From Ornithinibacillus sp047228935 (GTDB taxonomy: Bacteria > Bacillota > Bacilli > Bacillales > Amphibacillaceae), in contig NZ_JBFEGG010000002.1 in the NCBI RefSeq assembly GCF_047228935.1, positions 310,001 through 374,000 on the forward strand: 64,000 nucleotides of DNA, in the 5' to 3' direction. The notes under the pieces were generated by a model. That model saw only the letters and a list, made by a program, of their open reading frames with translations, was not told the DNA's origin and searched no databases. Positions 52,252 through 61,066 of this stretch are shown here, in pieces. Made by a program: the position numbers and the translations under genes. Position 1 is the stretch's first letter. Every line of letters starts with the position of its first letter.

Positions 52252-52294
52252 AACCTCACCCTTTTGTTGCACATGAACTAGGGTGGGGTTTTTT
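52252..52294. terminator. Bidirectional terminator
   Basis: AACCTCACCCT (52252-52262) pairs with AGGGTGGGGTT (52280-52290) with one G-T pair and is followed by TTTT. Confidence 0.85.
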
Positions 52295-52302
52295 ATATCT
52301 TT

Positions 52303-53076
52303 CTATTCTAAATAATATTCCTTTATTAATTCAATCTCTTTCTCTGTTAACCCAATTCCATTTCTTAAGTAAGAATCCACAGTGTCGTATTGATACTCGA
52401 TTTCATTAAATAATTCACGAATATATTCAATTCGTGCTTCATATAATGCCGCTACTATCTCTTTATCAATCACATCTGGTAGTGTATGTCCGATTGCTTC
52501 AAATCCTGCCTCTATTTCGTCTAACACGTTATTCGTCATTAAGTAATCTTCTTCTATTATTTCACGAGGTACTTCTAGTAAACTAAGTAGTAATGCAGCA
52601 AATGAGCCTGTTCTATCTTTTCCCGCCATACAGTGGAAAAGCATTGGTTCTCCCGGGGAGTCTAGTAATACTTGAAAAATTTTCCGGAACCCTTTAGTAT
52701 TGGAAACTAATTTCCGATTTAACGACATGAGCATTTCACCAGGCTTACTATTCAGTAGCTTATGTTCAAAATGATTTAGATCTCCTGGTTGGCGTACTAC
52801 TTCTTCATCTTGAATTAATGAAATGTGATGCCACTGAACCCCTTCCATTTCCGGATCTGGGTGCTTCGTCACTTCATCAAGATCCCGTAAATCACATATA
52901 TTTTTAACCCCTAATCCTTTGAAAACTTCGATGCCTTCTTCTGTTAATCTACTTAAATTACCCGAGCGAAATAGTGTTCCTTTTTTCACACGGCATCCGG
53001 AAGCTGTTTCATACCCGCCTAGCTCACGGAAATTAAAAGTCCCTTCTACTTTTATCTCTTGTAAAATATCTTTCAT
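52303..53076 (-). CDS. Tyrosine-protein phosphatase, IphP/DSP type
   Basis: The 257-residue cytosolic phosphatase has the P-loop FHCMAGKDRTG (HCxxGKxRTG) near residue 150, the N-terminal block FNFRELGGYETASG and the LFRSGNLSRLT strand typical of IphP-like dual-specificity or phosphoinositide phosphatases. I chose ATG 53076 behind GGGGAGATTGG; an in-frame start at 53118 has no site. The substrate is unknown. Confidence 0.88.
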   Translation of the reverse strand: MKDILQEIKVEGTFNFRELGGYETASGCRVKKGTLFRSGNLSRLTEEGIEVFKGLGVKNICDLRDLDEVTKHPDPEMEGVQWHHISLIQDEEVVRQPGDLNHFEHKLLNSKPGEMLMSLNRKLVSNTKGFRKIFQVLLDSPGEPMLFHCMAGKDRTGSFAALLLSLLEVPREIIEEDYLMTNNVLDEIEAGFEAIGHTLPDVIDKEIVAALYEARIEYIRELFNEIEYQYDTVDSYLRNGIGLTEKEIELIKEYYLE

Positions 53077-53207
53077 CCAATCTCCCCATTTCCCTTGATA
53101 CTGTATTCTATTATACAAGAAAAGCTTTTAGATTTGTTTAAGAATAAATTCTATCAGGCATACCAAACTAAGAAGGATGTAGTTTAGACAAGAAGGGAAT
53201 TTAGTCC

Positions 53208-53915
53208 ATGAAACGAATAGTGGGTTTCATTTTGTTAGCTAGTATCATTATCCTGTTGCCAATAGAGTTAAATGCTGTAGGCAAAGAAAGTGACACATTA
53301 AACCTGAACAAGCATGGGCAGCATATTTTAATGACAAAAGAGGAATTTAAGGAATGGCTATCCAATCAGCAAATTACTAGGGAAATTCGTGTCATTCAAC
53401 ATCACCACACTTGGAAGCCTTCCTATAAGCATTTTCATGGAGATAATCATTTTCAGATGTTAACTAGTATGCAACATCACCATATGAAAACGATGGGGTG
53501 GCGTAATATCGCCCAAAATATCACCACTTTTCCAGATGGGAAGATAGCAGTTTCCAGACCACTTAACATGGCACCAGAAGGTTCGATTGGTCCAAAAGCA
53601 AACATGTATGGGATTGCCATTGAAAACGTCGGGAACTTTGATAGTGGGCAAGATGAGATGACAGAGGAACAAAAGGATTCGATTCTATTTGTAACAGCCT
53701 TACTCAGCTTGAAATTTAACTTAGAACCTTCCATTGATACGATTACATACCATCATTGGTGGCACTTTAAAACGAAGGAAAGAGTACTAGATCATGCCAA
53801 GAGCAATGAAGTGAAGAGTTGCCCTGGAACGAATTTTTTTGGTGGAAATTCTACAAAGGCAGCTGAGGCATATTTTTACCCATTAGTTCGAGAAAAAATG
53901 GAAGAACTGCGTTAA
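53208..53915 (+). CDS. Secreted PGRP/amidase_2-type N-acetylmuramoyl-L-alanine amidase
   Basis: The 235-residue protein has a Sec signal peptide (about 1-24, cleavage near LNAVG). Zinc ligands of the amidase_2/PGRP fold are visible: His in VIQHHHTW, His in TYHHWWHF and Cys in KSCPGTNFFGG. It should cut the bond between muramic acid and L-Ala in peptidoglycan; no cell-wall-binding repeats are present. The unusually His-rich stretch (MQHHHMK) lies between the first two ligands. ATG 53208 has only a weak AAGAAGGGA-type site upstream. Confidence 0.85.
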   Translation: MKRIVGFILLASIIILLPIELNAVGKESDTLNLNKHGQHILMTKEEFKEWLSNQQITREIRVIQHHHTWKPSYKHFHGDNHFQMLTSMQHHHMKTMGWRNIAQNITTFPDGKIAVSRPLNMAPEGSIGPKANMYGIAIENVGNFDSGQDEMTEEQKDSILFVTALLSLKFNLEPSIDTITYHHWWHFKTKERVLDHAKSNEVKSCPGTNFFGGNSTKAAEAYFYPLVREKMEELR

Positions 53916-53916
53916 A

Positions 53917-53946
53917 AAACACTCGCCAATTGGTTAGCGAGTGTTT
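53917..53946. terminator. Bidirectional terminator
   Basis: AAACACTCGC (53917-53926) pairs with GCGAGTGTTT (53937-53946); an A-run on the left serves the minus strand. Confidence 0.85.
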
Positions 53947-53959
53947 CCAATTATTTACA

Positions 53960-54796
53960 TTAGCAAAGGTTTGGCTTTGGTCCAGGCATCGTATCATGAA
54001 TGGAAGGTGGTGCTAACGTTTGGCCGACTTTCCCACCATGTGGTACAGGTTGGGCGACATATTGGAATGTACTGCATCCATCCATACTTGGGCCACTAGC
54101 CCAGCGACCTGTTTTACTTGCTTCTCCTCTTGAGAAATTCATAAACTTATAAGCAAATTCTTGTTTCTCTAGTTTGCGTGGGAATGTAGCCGGAACTACT
54201 TTACCATCTTGCGCTTCTAATTCCGCGATGGCTGCTAACCATTGATTCTGGTGCATCGTGTCACGGGCAATTAAGAAAGAAAGCATATCCTTTACACCTG
54301 GGTCATCCGCAAGCTCATATAAACGTACTGCTTGAAGTCTCCCTTGTGATTCTGCATTCAAGTTTGCGCGGAAGTCAGCCAGCAAGTTTCCACTTGCTAT
54401 GGTATAACGGGAATTCCAAGGATATCCGACGCTATCTGTTGGTGTTGCTCCAAGACCTGAAACGATGATATGTTGTGGATTCATCCCTCCAAGTGCCGCT
54501 TCTATAACGGGGTCTTTCGCTGCTTCCTCTTGAGCTGAGGCAGGTGCCCCATCTAGCAATCTAGCTATCATCGTTGCAAGCATCTCTACATGGGCCATTT
54601 CTTCTGTTCCAATATCAAAAAGCATATCTCTATACTTTTCTTCTCCACGACAATTCCACCCTTGGAATAAGTATTGCATCATGACCGATATCTCACCGAA
54701 TTGCCCACCTAGAATCTCTTGAAGTTTCCTTGCATACTGAGGATCTGGACAACTTGGTTTTGCATTATATTGCATCTCTTTGATGTGATAAAACAT
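53960..54796 (-). CDS. Manganese catalase (YdbD-like), copy 1
   Basis: This protein of about 278 residues belongs to the dimanganese catalases, which dismutate H2O2 in the cytosol or spore coat. Candidate metal ligands are in GQFGEISVMMQYL, GTEEMAHVEM, NAESQGRLQAV and RDTMHQNQW, i.e. the expected Glu/His set on four helices. The ATG at 54796 follows AAAGGAATGG. It is divergent from a close paralogue at 55002-55826, with about 205 bp between them. The C-terminal tail is Pro/Gly-rich and differs from the paralogue. Confidence 0.92.
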   Translation of the reverse strand: MFYHIKEMQYNAKPSCPDPQYARKLQEILGGQFGEISVMMQYLFQGWNCRGEEKYRDMLFDIGTEEMAHVEMLATMIARLLDGAPASAQEEAAKDPVIEAALGGMNPQHIIVSGLGATPTDSVGYPWNSRYTIASGNLLADFRANLNAESQGRLQAVRLYELADDPGVKDMLSFLIARDTMHQNQWLAAIAELEAQDGKVVPATFPRKLEKQEFAYKFMNFSRGEASKTGRWASGPSMDGCSTFQYVAQPVPHGGKVGQTLAPPSIHDTMPGPKPNLC

Positions 54797-55001
54797 CAAA
54801 CCATTCCTTTCTCTACTTTAATGCAATTCATTCCTAATCATTCTATGAAAGAAATGGGCAAATATAGTATGTCTTCCTCACATTTTTCAATTTTTTTACT
54901 AAGAGATATTTATTTTAACGTTTTTATACAAGGAAATTTATAGAATAACCTTGTTCAAATAGAACATAATAACTCTAAACCTATATAAAGGAGTGATTCA
55001 T

Positions 55002-55826
55002 ATGTTCTACCATATTAAAGAACTTCAATATAACGCAAAGCCCGATCGTCCAGATCCTGTGTATGCTAAGAAGTTACAAGAAGTGTTAGGGGGACAATTT
55101 GGAGAAATATCGGTCATGATGCAATACCTGTTCCAGGGCTGGAACTGTCGCGGTAATCAAAAATATCGTGACATGCTATTAGATATCGGTACAGAGGAAA
55201 TTGCACATGTAGAGATGTTAGCAACGATGATTGCACAATTATTGGACAATGCCCCTGTTGAGGAACAGGAAAACGCGGCAAAAGATCCAATAATAGGTGC
55301 TGTAATGGGAGGCATGAATCCACAACACGCTATTGTTTCTGGTCTAGGAGCAAGACCTGATGATAGTGAAGGGTATCCTTGGAATTCTCGTTATACGATA
55401 GCAAGTGGGAATTTGCTGGCCGATTTTCGTGCTAACTTAAACGCGGAGTCACAAGGGAGATTACAAGTCGTCCGCCTTTATGAAATGACCGATGACAAAG
55501 GGGTACGGGATATGTTATCCTTCCTTATTGCTCGTGATACGATGCACCAGAATCAATGGATGGCTGCCATCGAGGAACTTGAACAAAACCAAAAGGCAAT
55601 TGTTCCTGCTACTTTTAATCAAGAGTTTGAGAAACAAGAGGTTTCCTACTCGTTCATGAACTTCTCCCAAGGGGAGGAAAGTAAAGCAGGTCGCTGGGCA
55701 AGTGGTCCAAGTATGGATGGGCAAGCTCAATTCGAATATATTAGTGAACCAAAAGCTATGGGGCAAATCCCCGTTTTAAATCCAGCGCCTGGATATATTC
55801 ACGGAACACCACCACTAGCTCCTTAA
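55002..55826 (+). CDS. Manganese catalase (YdbD-like), copy 2
   Basis: This 274-residue dimanganese catalase is a clear paralogue of the divergent neighbour and shares blocks such as GGQFGEISVMMQYLFQGWNC and YPWNSRYTIASGNLLADFRA. The ligand helices are intact. ATG 55002 follows AAAGGAGTG. Similarity falls off in the middle (dimer loop) and in the C-terminal tail. The head-to-head arrangement suggests a local inverted duplication and possibly shared regulation. A strong terminator follows. Confidence 0.92.
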   Translation: MFYHIKELQYNAKPDRPDPVYAKKLQEVLGGQFGEISVMMQYLFQGWNCRGNQKYRDMLLDIGTEEIAHVEMLATMIAQLLDNAPVEEQENAAKDPIIGAVMGGMNPQHAIVSGLGARPDDSEGYPWNSRYTIASGNLLADFRANLNAESQGRLQVVRLYEMTDDKGVRDMLSFLIARDTMHQNQWMAAIEELEQNQKAIVPATFNQEFEKQEVSYSFMNFSQGEESKAGRWASGPSMDGQAQFEYISEPKAMGQIPVLNPAPGYIHGTPPLAP

Positions 55827-55843
55827 CAATCTACTATTTTCTA

Positions 55844-55893
55844 ATTAGCATGTATTTCATTGGGAGGCTACCTCTAATGAAATACATGCTAAT
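55844..55893 (+). terminator. Terminator after manganese catalase 2
   Basis: A perfect 17-bp stem (55844-55860 with 55877-55893) with a 16-base loop and a short T tract. Confidence 0.8.
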
Positions 55894-55978
55894 TTCCTAT
55901 TTTATCTCCTTTGACTATAATTAAAGTGGGACAAAGAACCTATCCCACCACCTGCGTCCCATGAAGGAGGGAATGTTG

Positions 55979-57445
55979 ATGCACTTTACTGATGATAGTT
56001 TTATGCTTCACACCGATTTATATCAAATCAATATGGCGGAAACGTATTGGGCGGATAACGTTCATAATCGCCGAGCTGTGTTTGATTTATATTTTCGGAA
56101 GCTACCCTTTGGTAACGGATATGCGATTTTTGCCGGCTTAGAAAAGGCAATCGACTTTATACAGAACTTTACATTTAGTGATAGTGATTTGAAATATTTG
56201 CGAGAATTAGGTTATCAAGAAGACTTCTTAGACTACTTAAAAGGTCTTACCTTTACCGGCTCTATCAAGTCCATGCAGGAAGGTGAAGTTGTTTTTTGCA
56301 ATGAACCATTAATTCGCGTTGAAGCTAACTTAGCCGAGGCCCAACTACTTGAAACGGCACTTTTAAACATCATTAACTACCAAACATTAATCGCGACAAA
56401 AGCATCGCGGATAAAACAAGTTGCCAATGGCCAAATTTTAATGGAATTTGGCACACGAAGAGCACAGGAAATGGATGCAGCGCTTTGGGGCACACGCGCC
56501 GCATTTATCGGCGGATTTCACGCAACAAGTAATGTTCGGGCAGGGAAATTATTCGGCATCCCCGTAAAAGGCACCCATGCCCACTCCATGGTGCAAGCGT
56601 ACCAGGATGAATATATTGCTTTTAAAAAATACGCCGAACGGCATAAAGATTGCGTCTTCCTAGTTGATACATATGATACGTTAAAATCAGGAGTTCCAAA
56701 TGCGATTCGCGTTGCTAGGGAATTCGGGGATAAGATTAACTTCCTCGGCATTCGCCTAGATAGCGGAGATTTAGCTTATCTTTCTAAAAAAGCTAGAAAG
56801 CTGTTAGACGAAGCTGGCTTTAAAGATGCAAAAATTTACGCATCAAGTGATTTAGATGAATCCACTATTCAAAGTCTCCAAGCCCAAGGTGCTCAAATCG
56901 ATGTTTATGGTGTCGGAACGAAATTAATAACCGCTTACGACCAACCAGCATTAGGAGCTGTTTACAAACTCGTAGCAATTGAAAATGAAAACGGGAAAAT
57001 GGAGAATACCATTAAGATTTCCGCAAATCCAGAAAAAGTGACAACACCTGGTATGAAAAAAGTGTATCGGATTATAAACACAAACAATCATCGCTCTGAA
57101 GGAGATTACATTACGTTAGAGGATGAAGATCCGAATCAGGAGAAAAAAATAAAAATGTTCCACCCGATTCACACGTACATTAGTAAATTTGTAACTGATT
57201 TTAAAGCAATTAATCTACATCATGATATTTTCCAAGACGGAAAATTAGTCTATCAAGCACCGAGCTTAGAAGAAATTCAAGCTTATTCTGAGCAGCAACT
57301 TGATTTATTATGGGATGAATATAAACGAACTATCAATCCAGAAGAGTATCCAGTTGACTTAAGCACGAAAACTTGGGAGACTAAAATGAAAAAGATAGAA
57401 AGTACGCGGGAGAAAATTGAAGAACTTGCGGAAAAGCAAGTATAG
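55979..57445 (+). CDS. pncB: Nicotinate phosphoribosyltransferase
   Basis: This enzyme of about 488 residues converts nicotinate and PRPP to nicotinate mononucleotide in NAD salvage. Family blocks include LHTDLYQINMAETYW, EFGTRRAQ, GFHATSNVRAGKLFGIPVKG around the active His, and IRLDSGDLAYLSK. Starts at 55961 and 55973 are also in frame, but ATG 55979 sits 7 bases behind AAGGAGGG. nadE follows 149 bases downstream in the same direction, so both ends of the Preiss-Handler pathway are together. Confidence 0.95.
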   Translation: MHFTDDSFMLHTDLYQINMAETYWADNVHNRRAVFDLYFRKLPFGNGYAIFAGLEKAIDFIQNFTFSDSDLKYLRELGYQEDFLDYLKGLTFTGSIKSMQEGEVVFCNEPLIRVEANLAEAQLLETALLNIINYQTLIATKASRIKQVANGQILMEFGTRRAQEMDAALWGTRAAFIGGFHATSNVRAGKLFGIPVKGTHAHSMVQAYQDEYIAFKKYAERHKDCVFLVDTYDTLKSGVPNAIRVAREFGDKINFLGIRLDSGDLAYLSKKARKLLDEAGFKDAKIYASSDLDESTIQSLQAQGAQIDVYGVGTKLITAYDQPALGAVYKLVAIENENGKMENTIKISANPEKVTTPGMKKVYRIINTNNHRSEGDYITLEDEDPNQEKKIKMFHPIHTYISKFVTDFKAINLHHDIFQDGKLVYQAPSLEEIQAYSEQQLDLLWDEYKRTINPEEYPVDLSTKTWETKMKKIESTREKIEELAEKQV

Positions 57446-57594
57446 GCAAGGTCAGTCTTGTTTTAAACTAGAAATTGCTTCCGTTAGAATGATATGCTAT
57501 CGGAATTTTTCTAATGAGGACAAACTTCGCTAATGTATGCAAATATGTTGTTATAATAATAGCAAGGAAAATTTTACCGAAAGAGGGGAAACAA

Positions 57595-58422
57595 ATGAGC
57601 ACTTTACAAGAAGTCATAATTACTGAATTGGGTGTAAAGCCTACCATTGATCCGAAGGAAGAGATTAGAAAACGTGTTGATTTTCTAAAGGAATATCTAG
57701 TAAAGAATAGCTTTGCTAAAGGATATGTTCTTGGTATGTCAGGTGGACAAGATTCTACTTTGACCTCTAAGTTAGCGCAAACTGCGATTAATGAACTAAA
57801 CGAGGAAGCTGGAGAAGCAAGCTATCAGTTTATTGGCGTCCGCCTTCCGTATGGAGTGCAATTTGATGAAGAGGATTGTCAAGATGCGATAGATTTTGTG
57901 AAACCTAGTAAAGTAATTACCGTCAATATTAAAAATGCTGTCGATGCTAGTGTCGCGTCTTTAGAAGAAGCTGGTGTTGCAATCAGTGATTTCCTTAAAG
58001 GGAATGAAAAAGCTCGCGAGCGAATGAAGGTTCAATATAGTATTGGTGGAAGTCATAATTTATTAGTACTAGGTACAGACCATGCGAGTGAAGCTGTTAC
58101 CGGATTTTTCACCAAGCATGGGGATGGCGCTTGTGACTTGATTCCATTATATGGGTTGAATAAGCGTCAAGGGAAGATGTTGTTAAAAGAATTAGGATGC
58201 CCAGAACACCTTTACATGAAAAAGCCAACTGCTGATTTAGAAGACGATAAGCCAGCACTACCAGACGAGGTTGCGCTAGGGGTAACCTATGAAGAAATCG
58301 ATAATTATTTAGAAGGAAAAGAAGTTGTAGAAAGTAGTAAAAACAAGATTGAAGAATGGTATTTGAAAACGAGACATAAGCGAAATCCTGCCGTGACAAT
58401 TGCGGACGATTGGTGGAAGTAA
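57595..58422 (+). CDS. nadE: NH3-dependent NAD+ synthetase
   Basis: The 275-residue enzyme amidates nicotinate adenine dinucleotide to NAD+ with ATP. It has the pyrophosphatase loop LGMSGGQDSTLTSKLA and the motifs GTDHASEAVTGFFTKHGDG and KKPTADLEDDKPALPDE. No glutaminase domain is present, so ammonia is the direct nitrogen donor, as in B. subtilis NadE. ATG 57595 follows AAAGAGGGG; upstream in-frame starts lie in the leader. It pairs functionally with pncB. Confidence 0.96.
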   Translation: MSTLQEVIITELGVKPTIDPKEEIRKRVDFLKEYLVKNSFAKGYVLGMSGGQDSTLTSKLAQTAINELNEEAGEASYQFIGVRLPYGVQFDEEDCQDAIDFVKPSKVITVNIKNAVDASVASLEEAGVAISDFLKGNEKARERMKVQYSIGGSHNLLVLGTDHASEAVTGFFTKHGDGACDLIPLYGLNKRQGKMLLKELGCPEHLYMKKPTADLEDDKPALPDEVALGVTYEEIDNYLEGKEVVESSKNKIEEWYLKTRHKRNPAVTIADDWWK

Positions 58423-58438
58423 AACGTTTAGTGGATAG

Positions 58439-58470
58439 AGAGCATTGGATGGTGATCCAGTGCTCTTTTT
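58439..58470 (+). terminator. Terminator after nadE
   Basis: AGAGCATTGGAT (58439-58450) pairs with ATCCAGTGCTCT (58455-58466), followed by T residues. Confidence 0.9.
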
Positions 58471-58515
58471 GATGTTGATCGTTATATATGGGTCGCTTTT
58501 TCGGTTGTATAGTCT

Positions 58516-58720
58516 CAGAAAGGAACTGAATGGTACTATCTATTTCCTTTTTTGAACCTGGGACCTCAGTAAGGGAACTGATAAGCGCTATCTATTACCT
58601 TTTCAGGAGACTTTTTCTTTAAAAGGGAACAGAATGGCGTTATCTAGTCCCTTTTGGAGCCGTGGGACCTCAAAAAGGGAACTGACACGCGCAATCTCTT
58701 ACATTTTCCCTACTAAGGAG
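58516..58720. repeat. Four tandem degenerate repeats of about 51 bp
   Basis: Units start at about 58516, 58567, 58619 and 58671. Each has the pattern AAAGGGAACTGA, then a GCGCTATCTA-like stretch, then TCCCTTTT, and most end in GGGACCTCA. AAGGGAAC and a later TTCCCTTTT-type tract can pair within a unit. The last unit overlaps the 3' end of the phosphotransferase gene. Confidence 0.75.
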
Positions 58721-59682
58721 CGATGTTCCAGTAACAATCGCAGCCATTGCGCAGGTCGATTAAAGGACTCCTCTTTCTTTTCCCTGTGGGGCGTCATATA
58801 TACATGCCAGCTTAGAGCCCGTTGTACACAAGCAAGTTCATCTGAAATACGTGATGCTTTCACTAACTGTTCCATCGGTACATACTCTGCCCATGGCTTT
58901 AAATAATATGGTCGAAACGCTTCTACCATACTTAACCACTTTGATTGATCATCGATTAATTCGTCTAATGCATGCCAAAATATACGGGTGCTGAAAAACG
59001 GATGAGACACGGTGGCATCTCCCCAATCAAAAAAGACAATCCGATTATCTACTAATCTGATATTATTTGAATGTAGGTCACCATGCTCGATGGAGTCAGG
59101 GATAATGGCATCTAATTCATCACACATAGCTAATAACTCTGGCTGAAGTGCCATTACTCGTTCTGTTTCTTTCGCTGAAAGACCTGTCGCACACATATCT
59201 TCTAAATTCTCCTCTATTTCTCTTTTAAGAGTGGGCATCCGCCTATCAGGAACACCAATAGAAAGTAGTTCGTTTACGTGTTGAATCTGTGAAACCTGTA
59301 ATTCTGCATATTCCTGCAGAGCTCGTTTCCATAGCTTTTCATTCGGCAAACGACGTAATGATTCTCCGTCTATATCTTTCATCAATAGCCAGCCATTCGT
59401 CTTATGAACGGCCACGGTGGTAACAGAGTTTTCAGGTGACAAAGCGGAAATATGCTTTGTTAATATTGCCTCATGAGCAGACGATTGGTTACTTGCTTTA
59501 AAGTACAGATCCCCTTCAGCAGTCGGGATTCGCTTAATAAGACTGAGATCTGTTTTTTTCACGTCCTCTATTCTACCTACTATGCTATCTCCAGATTCCT
59601 TGATAACAGTTTGTATCCACTTATTAGCTCGATCATCAAAATCGGGATATAGCCATGCAGCATGTACTTGATTATTGTCCAT
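58699..59682 (-). CDS. Aminoglycoside phosphotransferase-family kinase
   Basis: This 327-residue APH/choline-kinase-fold protein has the catalytic motif IEHGDLHSNNI near residue 200 and the metal-binding FFDWGDATVSHPF. The N-lobe is less clear. Members phosphorylate aminoglycosides, choline, homoserine or sugars; this branch has no proven substrate. The last codons run into the fourth unit of a tandem repeat. No resistance genes adjoin it. Confidence 0.82.
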   Translation of the reverse strand: MDNNQVHAAWLYPDFDDRANKWIQTVIKESGDSIVGRIEDVKKTDLSLIKRIPTAEGDLYFKASNQSSAHEAILTKHISALSPENSVTTVAVHKTNGWLLMKDIDGESLRRLPNEKLWKRALQEYAELQVSQIQHVNELLSIGVPDRRMPTLKREIEENLEDMCATGLSAKETERVMALQPELLAMCDELDAIIPDSIEHGDLHSNNIRLVDNRIVFFDWGDATVSHPFFSTRIFWHALDELIDDQSKWLSMVEAFRPYYLKPWAEYVPMEQLVKASRISDELACVQRALSWHVYMTPHREKKEESFNRPAQWLRLLLEHRSLVGKM

Positions 59683-59764
59683 AGGAATACCTCTCCGTCC
59701 TAATTCATTCTATTTAAACTAATCATTCCACATCGATGACTGGTTATCCTTCTTACGGAATACG

Positions 59765-60154
59765 TTATGTTAAAACGATTATTAAACATAGGATAAATGT
59801 GATACCTGAAAGTGGTGTCATTACCAATCGTTCCTTTTTACTTCGAGATAATACATTTGCAATAGTATTCAAACCGAGAAAAATGGTGATAATCCAGACT
59901 AATAGATTTGTAGAGATGAAGTTCATCCAATTTATGACATTTGTATGTTGTAGAAAAATAACACCCATCATCAAAAGAATTAACCCATTTATTCCACTTA
60001 TAATACGTAATTTTACCGGTAAAACTTTGTAATACCCACCCATAGCAAACTCGCCTAACGGGTAACCTAGTAAAAGCAACATCTGAAACACAGCAACTAG
60101 TGCAAACATAGTTGCGACAATGATGGTTAATATGTGGATCGTATCCAATTCCAT
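59765..60154 (-). CDS. Four-helix membrane protein, MerR operon
   Basis: This 129-residue protein has four membrane helices (for example HILTIIVATMFALVAVFQML and ITFILCLIIVLT). I do not recognise a family with certainty. ATG 60154 follows TAGGAGTTAT. It starts 23 bases behind the MerR gene and is likely its regulated partner, perhaps a membrane protein responding to the same signal. Confidence 0.7.
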   Translation of the reverse strand: MELDTIHILTIIVATMFALVAVFQMLLLLGYPLGEFAMGGYYKVLPVKLRIISGINGLILLMMGVIFLQHTNVINWMNFISTNLLVWIITIFLGLNTIANVLSRSKKERLVMTPLSGITFILCLIIVLT

Positions 60155-60177
60155 ATAACTCCTCCTAAACAAGTATT

Positions 60178-60909
60178 TTACTTGAACTCCTCATGTGCTT
60201 TTGAGACACGTTTTAAAAATTCAACAACCTCTTTATCCATCGGGTAAAAAGCAATACTTTCATCTAAATTTTGCAAGGACTCCCACAAGCTCCCAAGTAG
60301 CTCTTGGTCATTCCCAAACATCTTTTCAGCCTGATTTAACCAACGCCTGGCAAGCTTTATAGCCAATTCCGAACTCGGGTCAATATCACGGTATTTTTTA
60401 ATATCGTAAATAGCTCCCATCCATTCGTGAACATCTTCCTCAGTCATTTGTGCATTCACATCTACAATCTTTTTAATCTCATCTTTATTTAAGATGTTGT
60501 TATATTGCTGTAGGATTTCATCTGGGTCTTGGTGGTAAAATTGAATAATACTGTAAATAATAGGCCAACTAATTTCTTCTTCAAAAACAATGGAGTATGA
60601 TACCCCAAGCAGTGCTTGTTCTAACATCTTTAACCGTTCTTGTTCCTGTCTAACCATGTCTAATTGTTGGTGGATGGACTCCTGCCAATTTAATGTGGAG
60701 CTCTTCAAGATATCTTTAATCTTTTCCAACGAAAAGCCCATATATTTCAATGCCAGAACACGCTCTAATCGCATGACGTCATCCTCACTATATAACCGAT
60801 GGCCACCACTGGTTCTTGATGAAGGTTTTACCAACCCAATTTCATCGTAATAACCTAATGTTCTTACTGTTACCCCAGTATGTTTTGATAATGTTCCAAT
60901 GGTGTACAT
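60178..60909 (-). CDS. MerR-family regulator with long effector domain
   Basis: The 243-residue protein has the MerR DNA-binding head (TIGTLSKHTGVTVRTLGYYD, then GGHRLYSEDDVMRL), a dimer helix, and an alpha-helical C-terminal region of about 125 residues with an EEDVHEWMGAIYDIKKY segment resembling TipAS-type domains. This suggests sensing of an organic molecule rather than a metal. The start has no strong ribosome binding site beyond GGAGGGTGATG. Its own promoter shows the MerR 19-bp spacer, so autoregulation is likely. Confidence 0.88.
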   Translation of the reverse strand: MYTIGTLSKHTGVTVRTLGYYDEIGLVKPSSRTSGGHRLYSEDDVMRLERVLALKYMGFSLEKIKDILKSSTLNWQESIHQQLDMVRQEQERLKMLEQALLGVSYSIVFEEEISWPIIYSIIQFYHQDPDEILQQYNNILNKDEIKKIVDVNAQMTEEDVHEWMGAIYDIKKYRDIDPSSELAIKLARRWLNQAEKMFGNDQELLGSLWESLQNLDESIAFYPMDKEVVEFLKRVSKAHEEFK

Positions 60910-60936
60910 AACATCACCCTCCCACCCCTTTTCTTA

Positions 60937-60967
60937 AGTATAAAACAACACGTTACGTGTGGTTCAA
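60937..60967 (-). promoter_or_regulatory. MerR-type promoter with 19-bp spacer
   Basis: On the minus strand a -35 box TTGAAC (60967-60962) and a -10 box TATACT (60942-60937) are 19 bp apart. The spacer holds the palindrome ACACGTAACGTGT (60948-60960), the usual MerR-type operator position. Confidence 0.8.
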
Positions 60968-61007
60968 GAATGAATTTCGAAATAATTAGATTTTTTATCA
61001 AATGAAA

Positions 61008-61041
61008 AAGCAATCAAAATCTTAGTTGATCTTGATTGCTT
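61008..61041. terminator. Bidirectional terminator
   Basis: AAGCAATCAA (61008-61017) pairs with TTGATTGCTT (61032-61041); an A-run lies on the left. It lies downstream of the DUF2512 gene on the minus strand. Confidence 0.7.
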
Positions 61042-61066
61042 GGTGGGACAGGTAGGCAGGTCCAGT

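Noticed and set aside
58516..58720. CRISPR array
   Set aside because: The units are directly abutting and degenerate, with no spacers of constant length and no cas genes.
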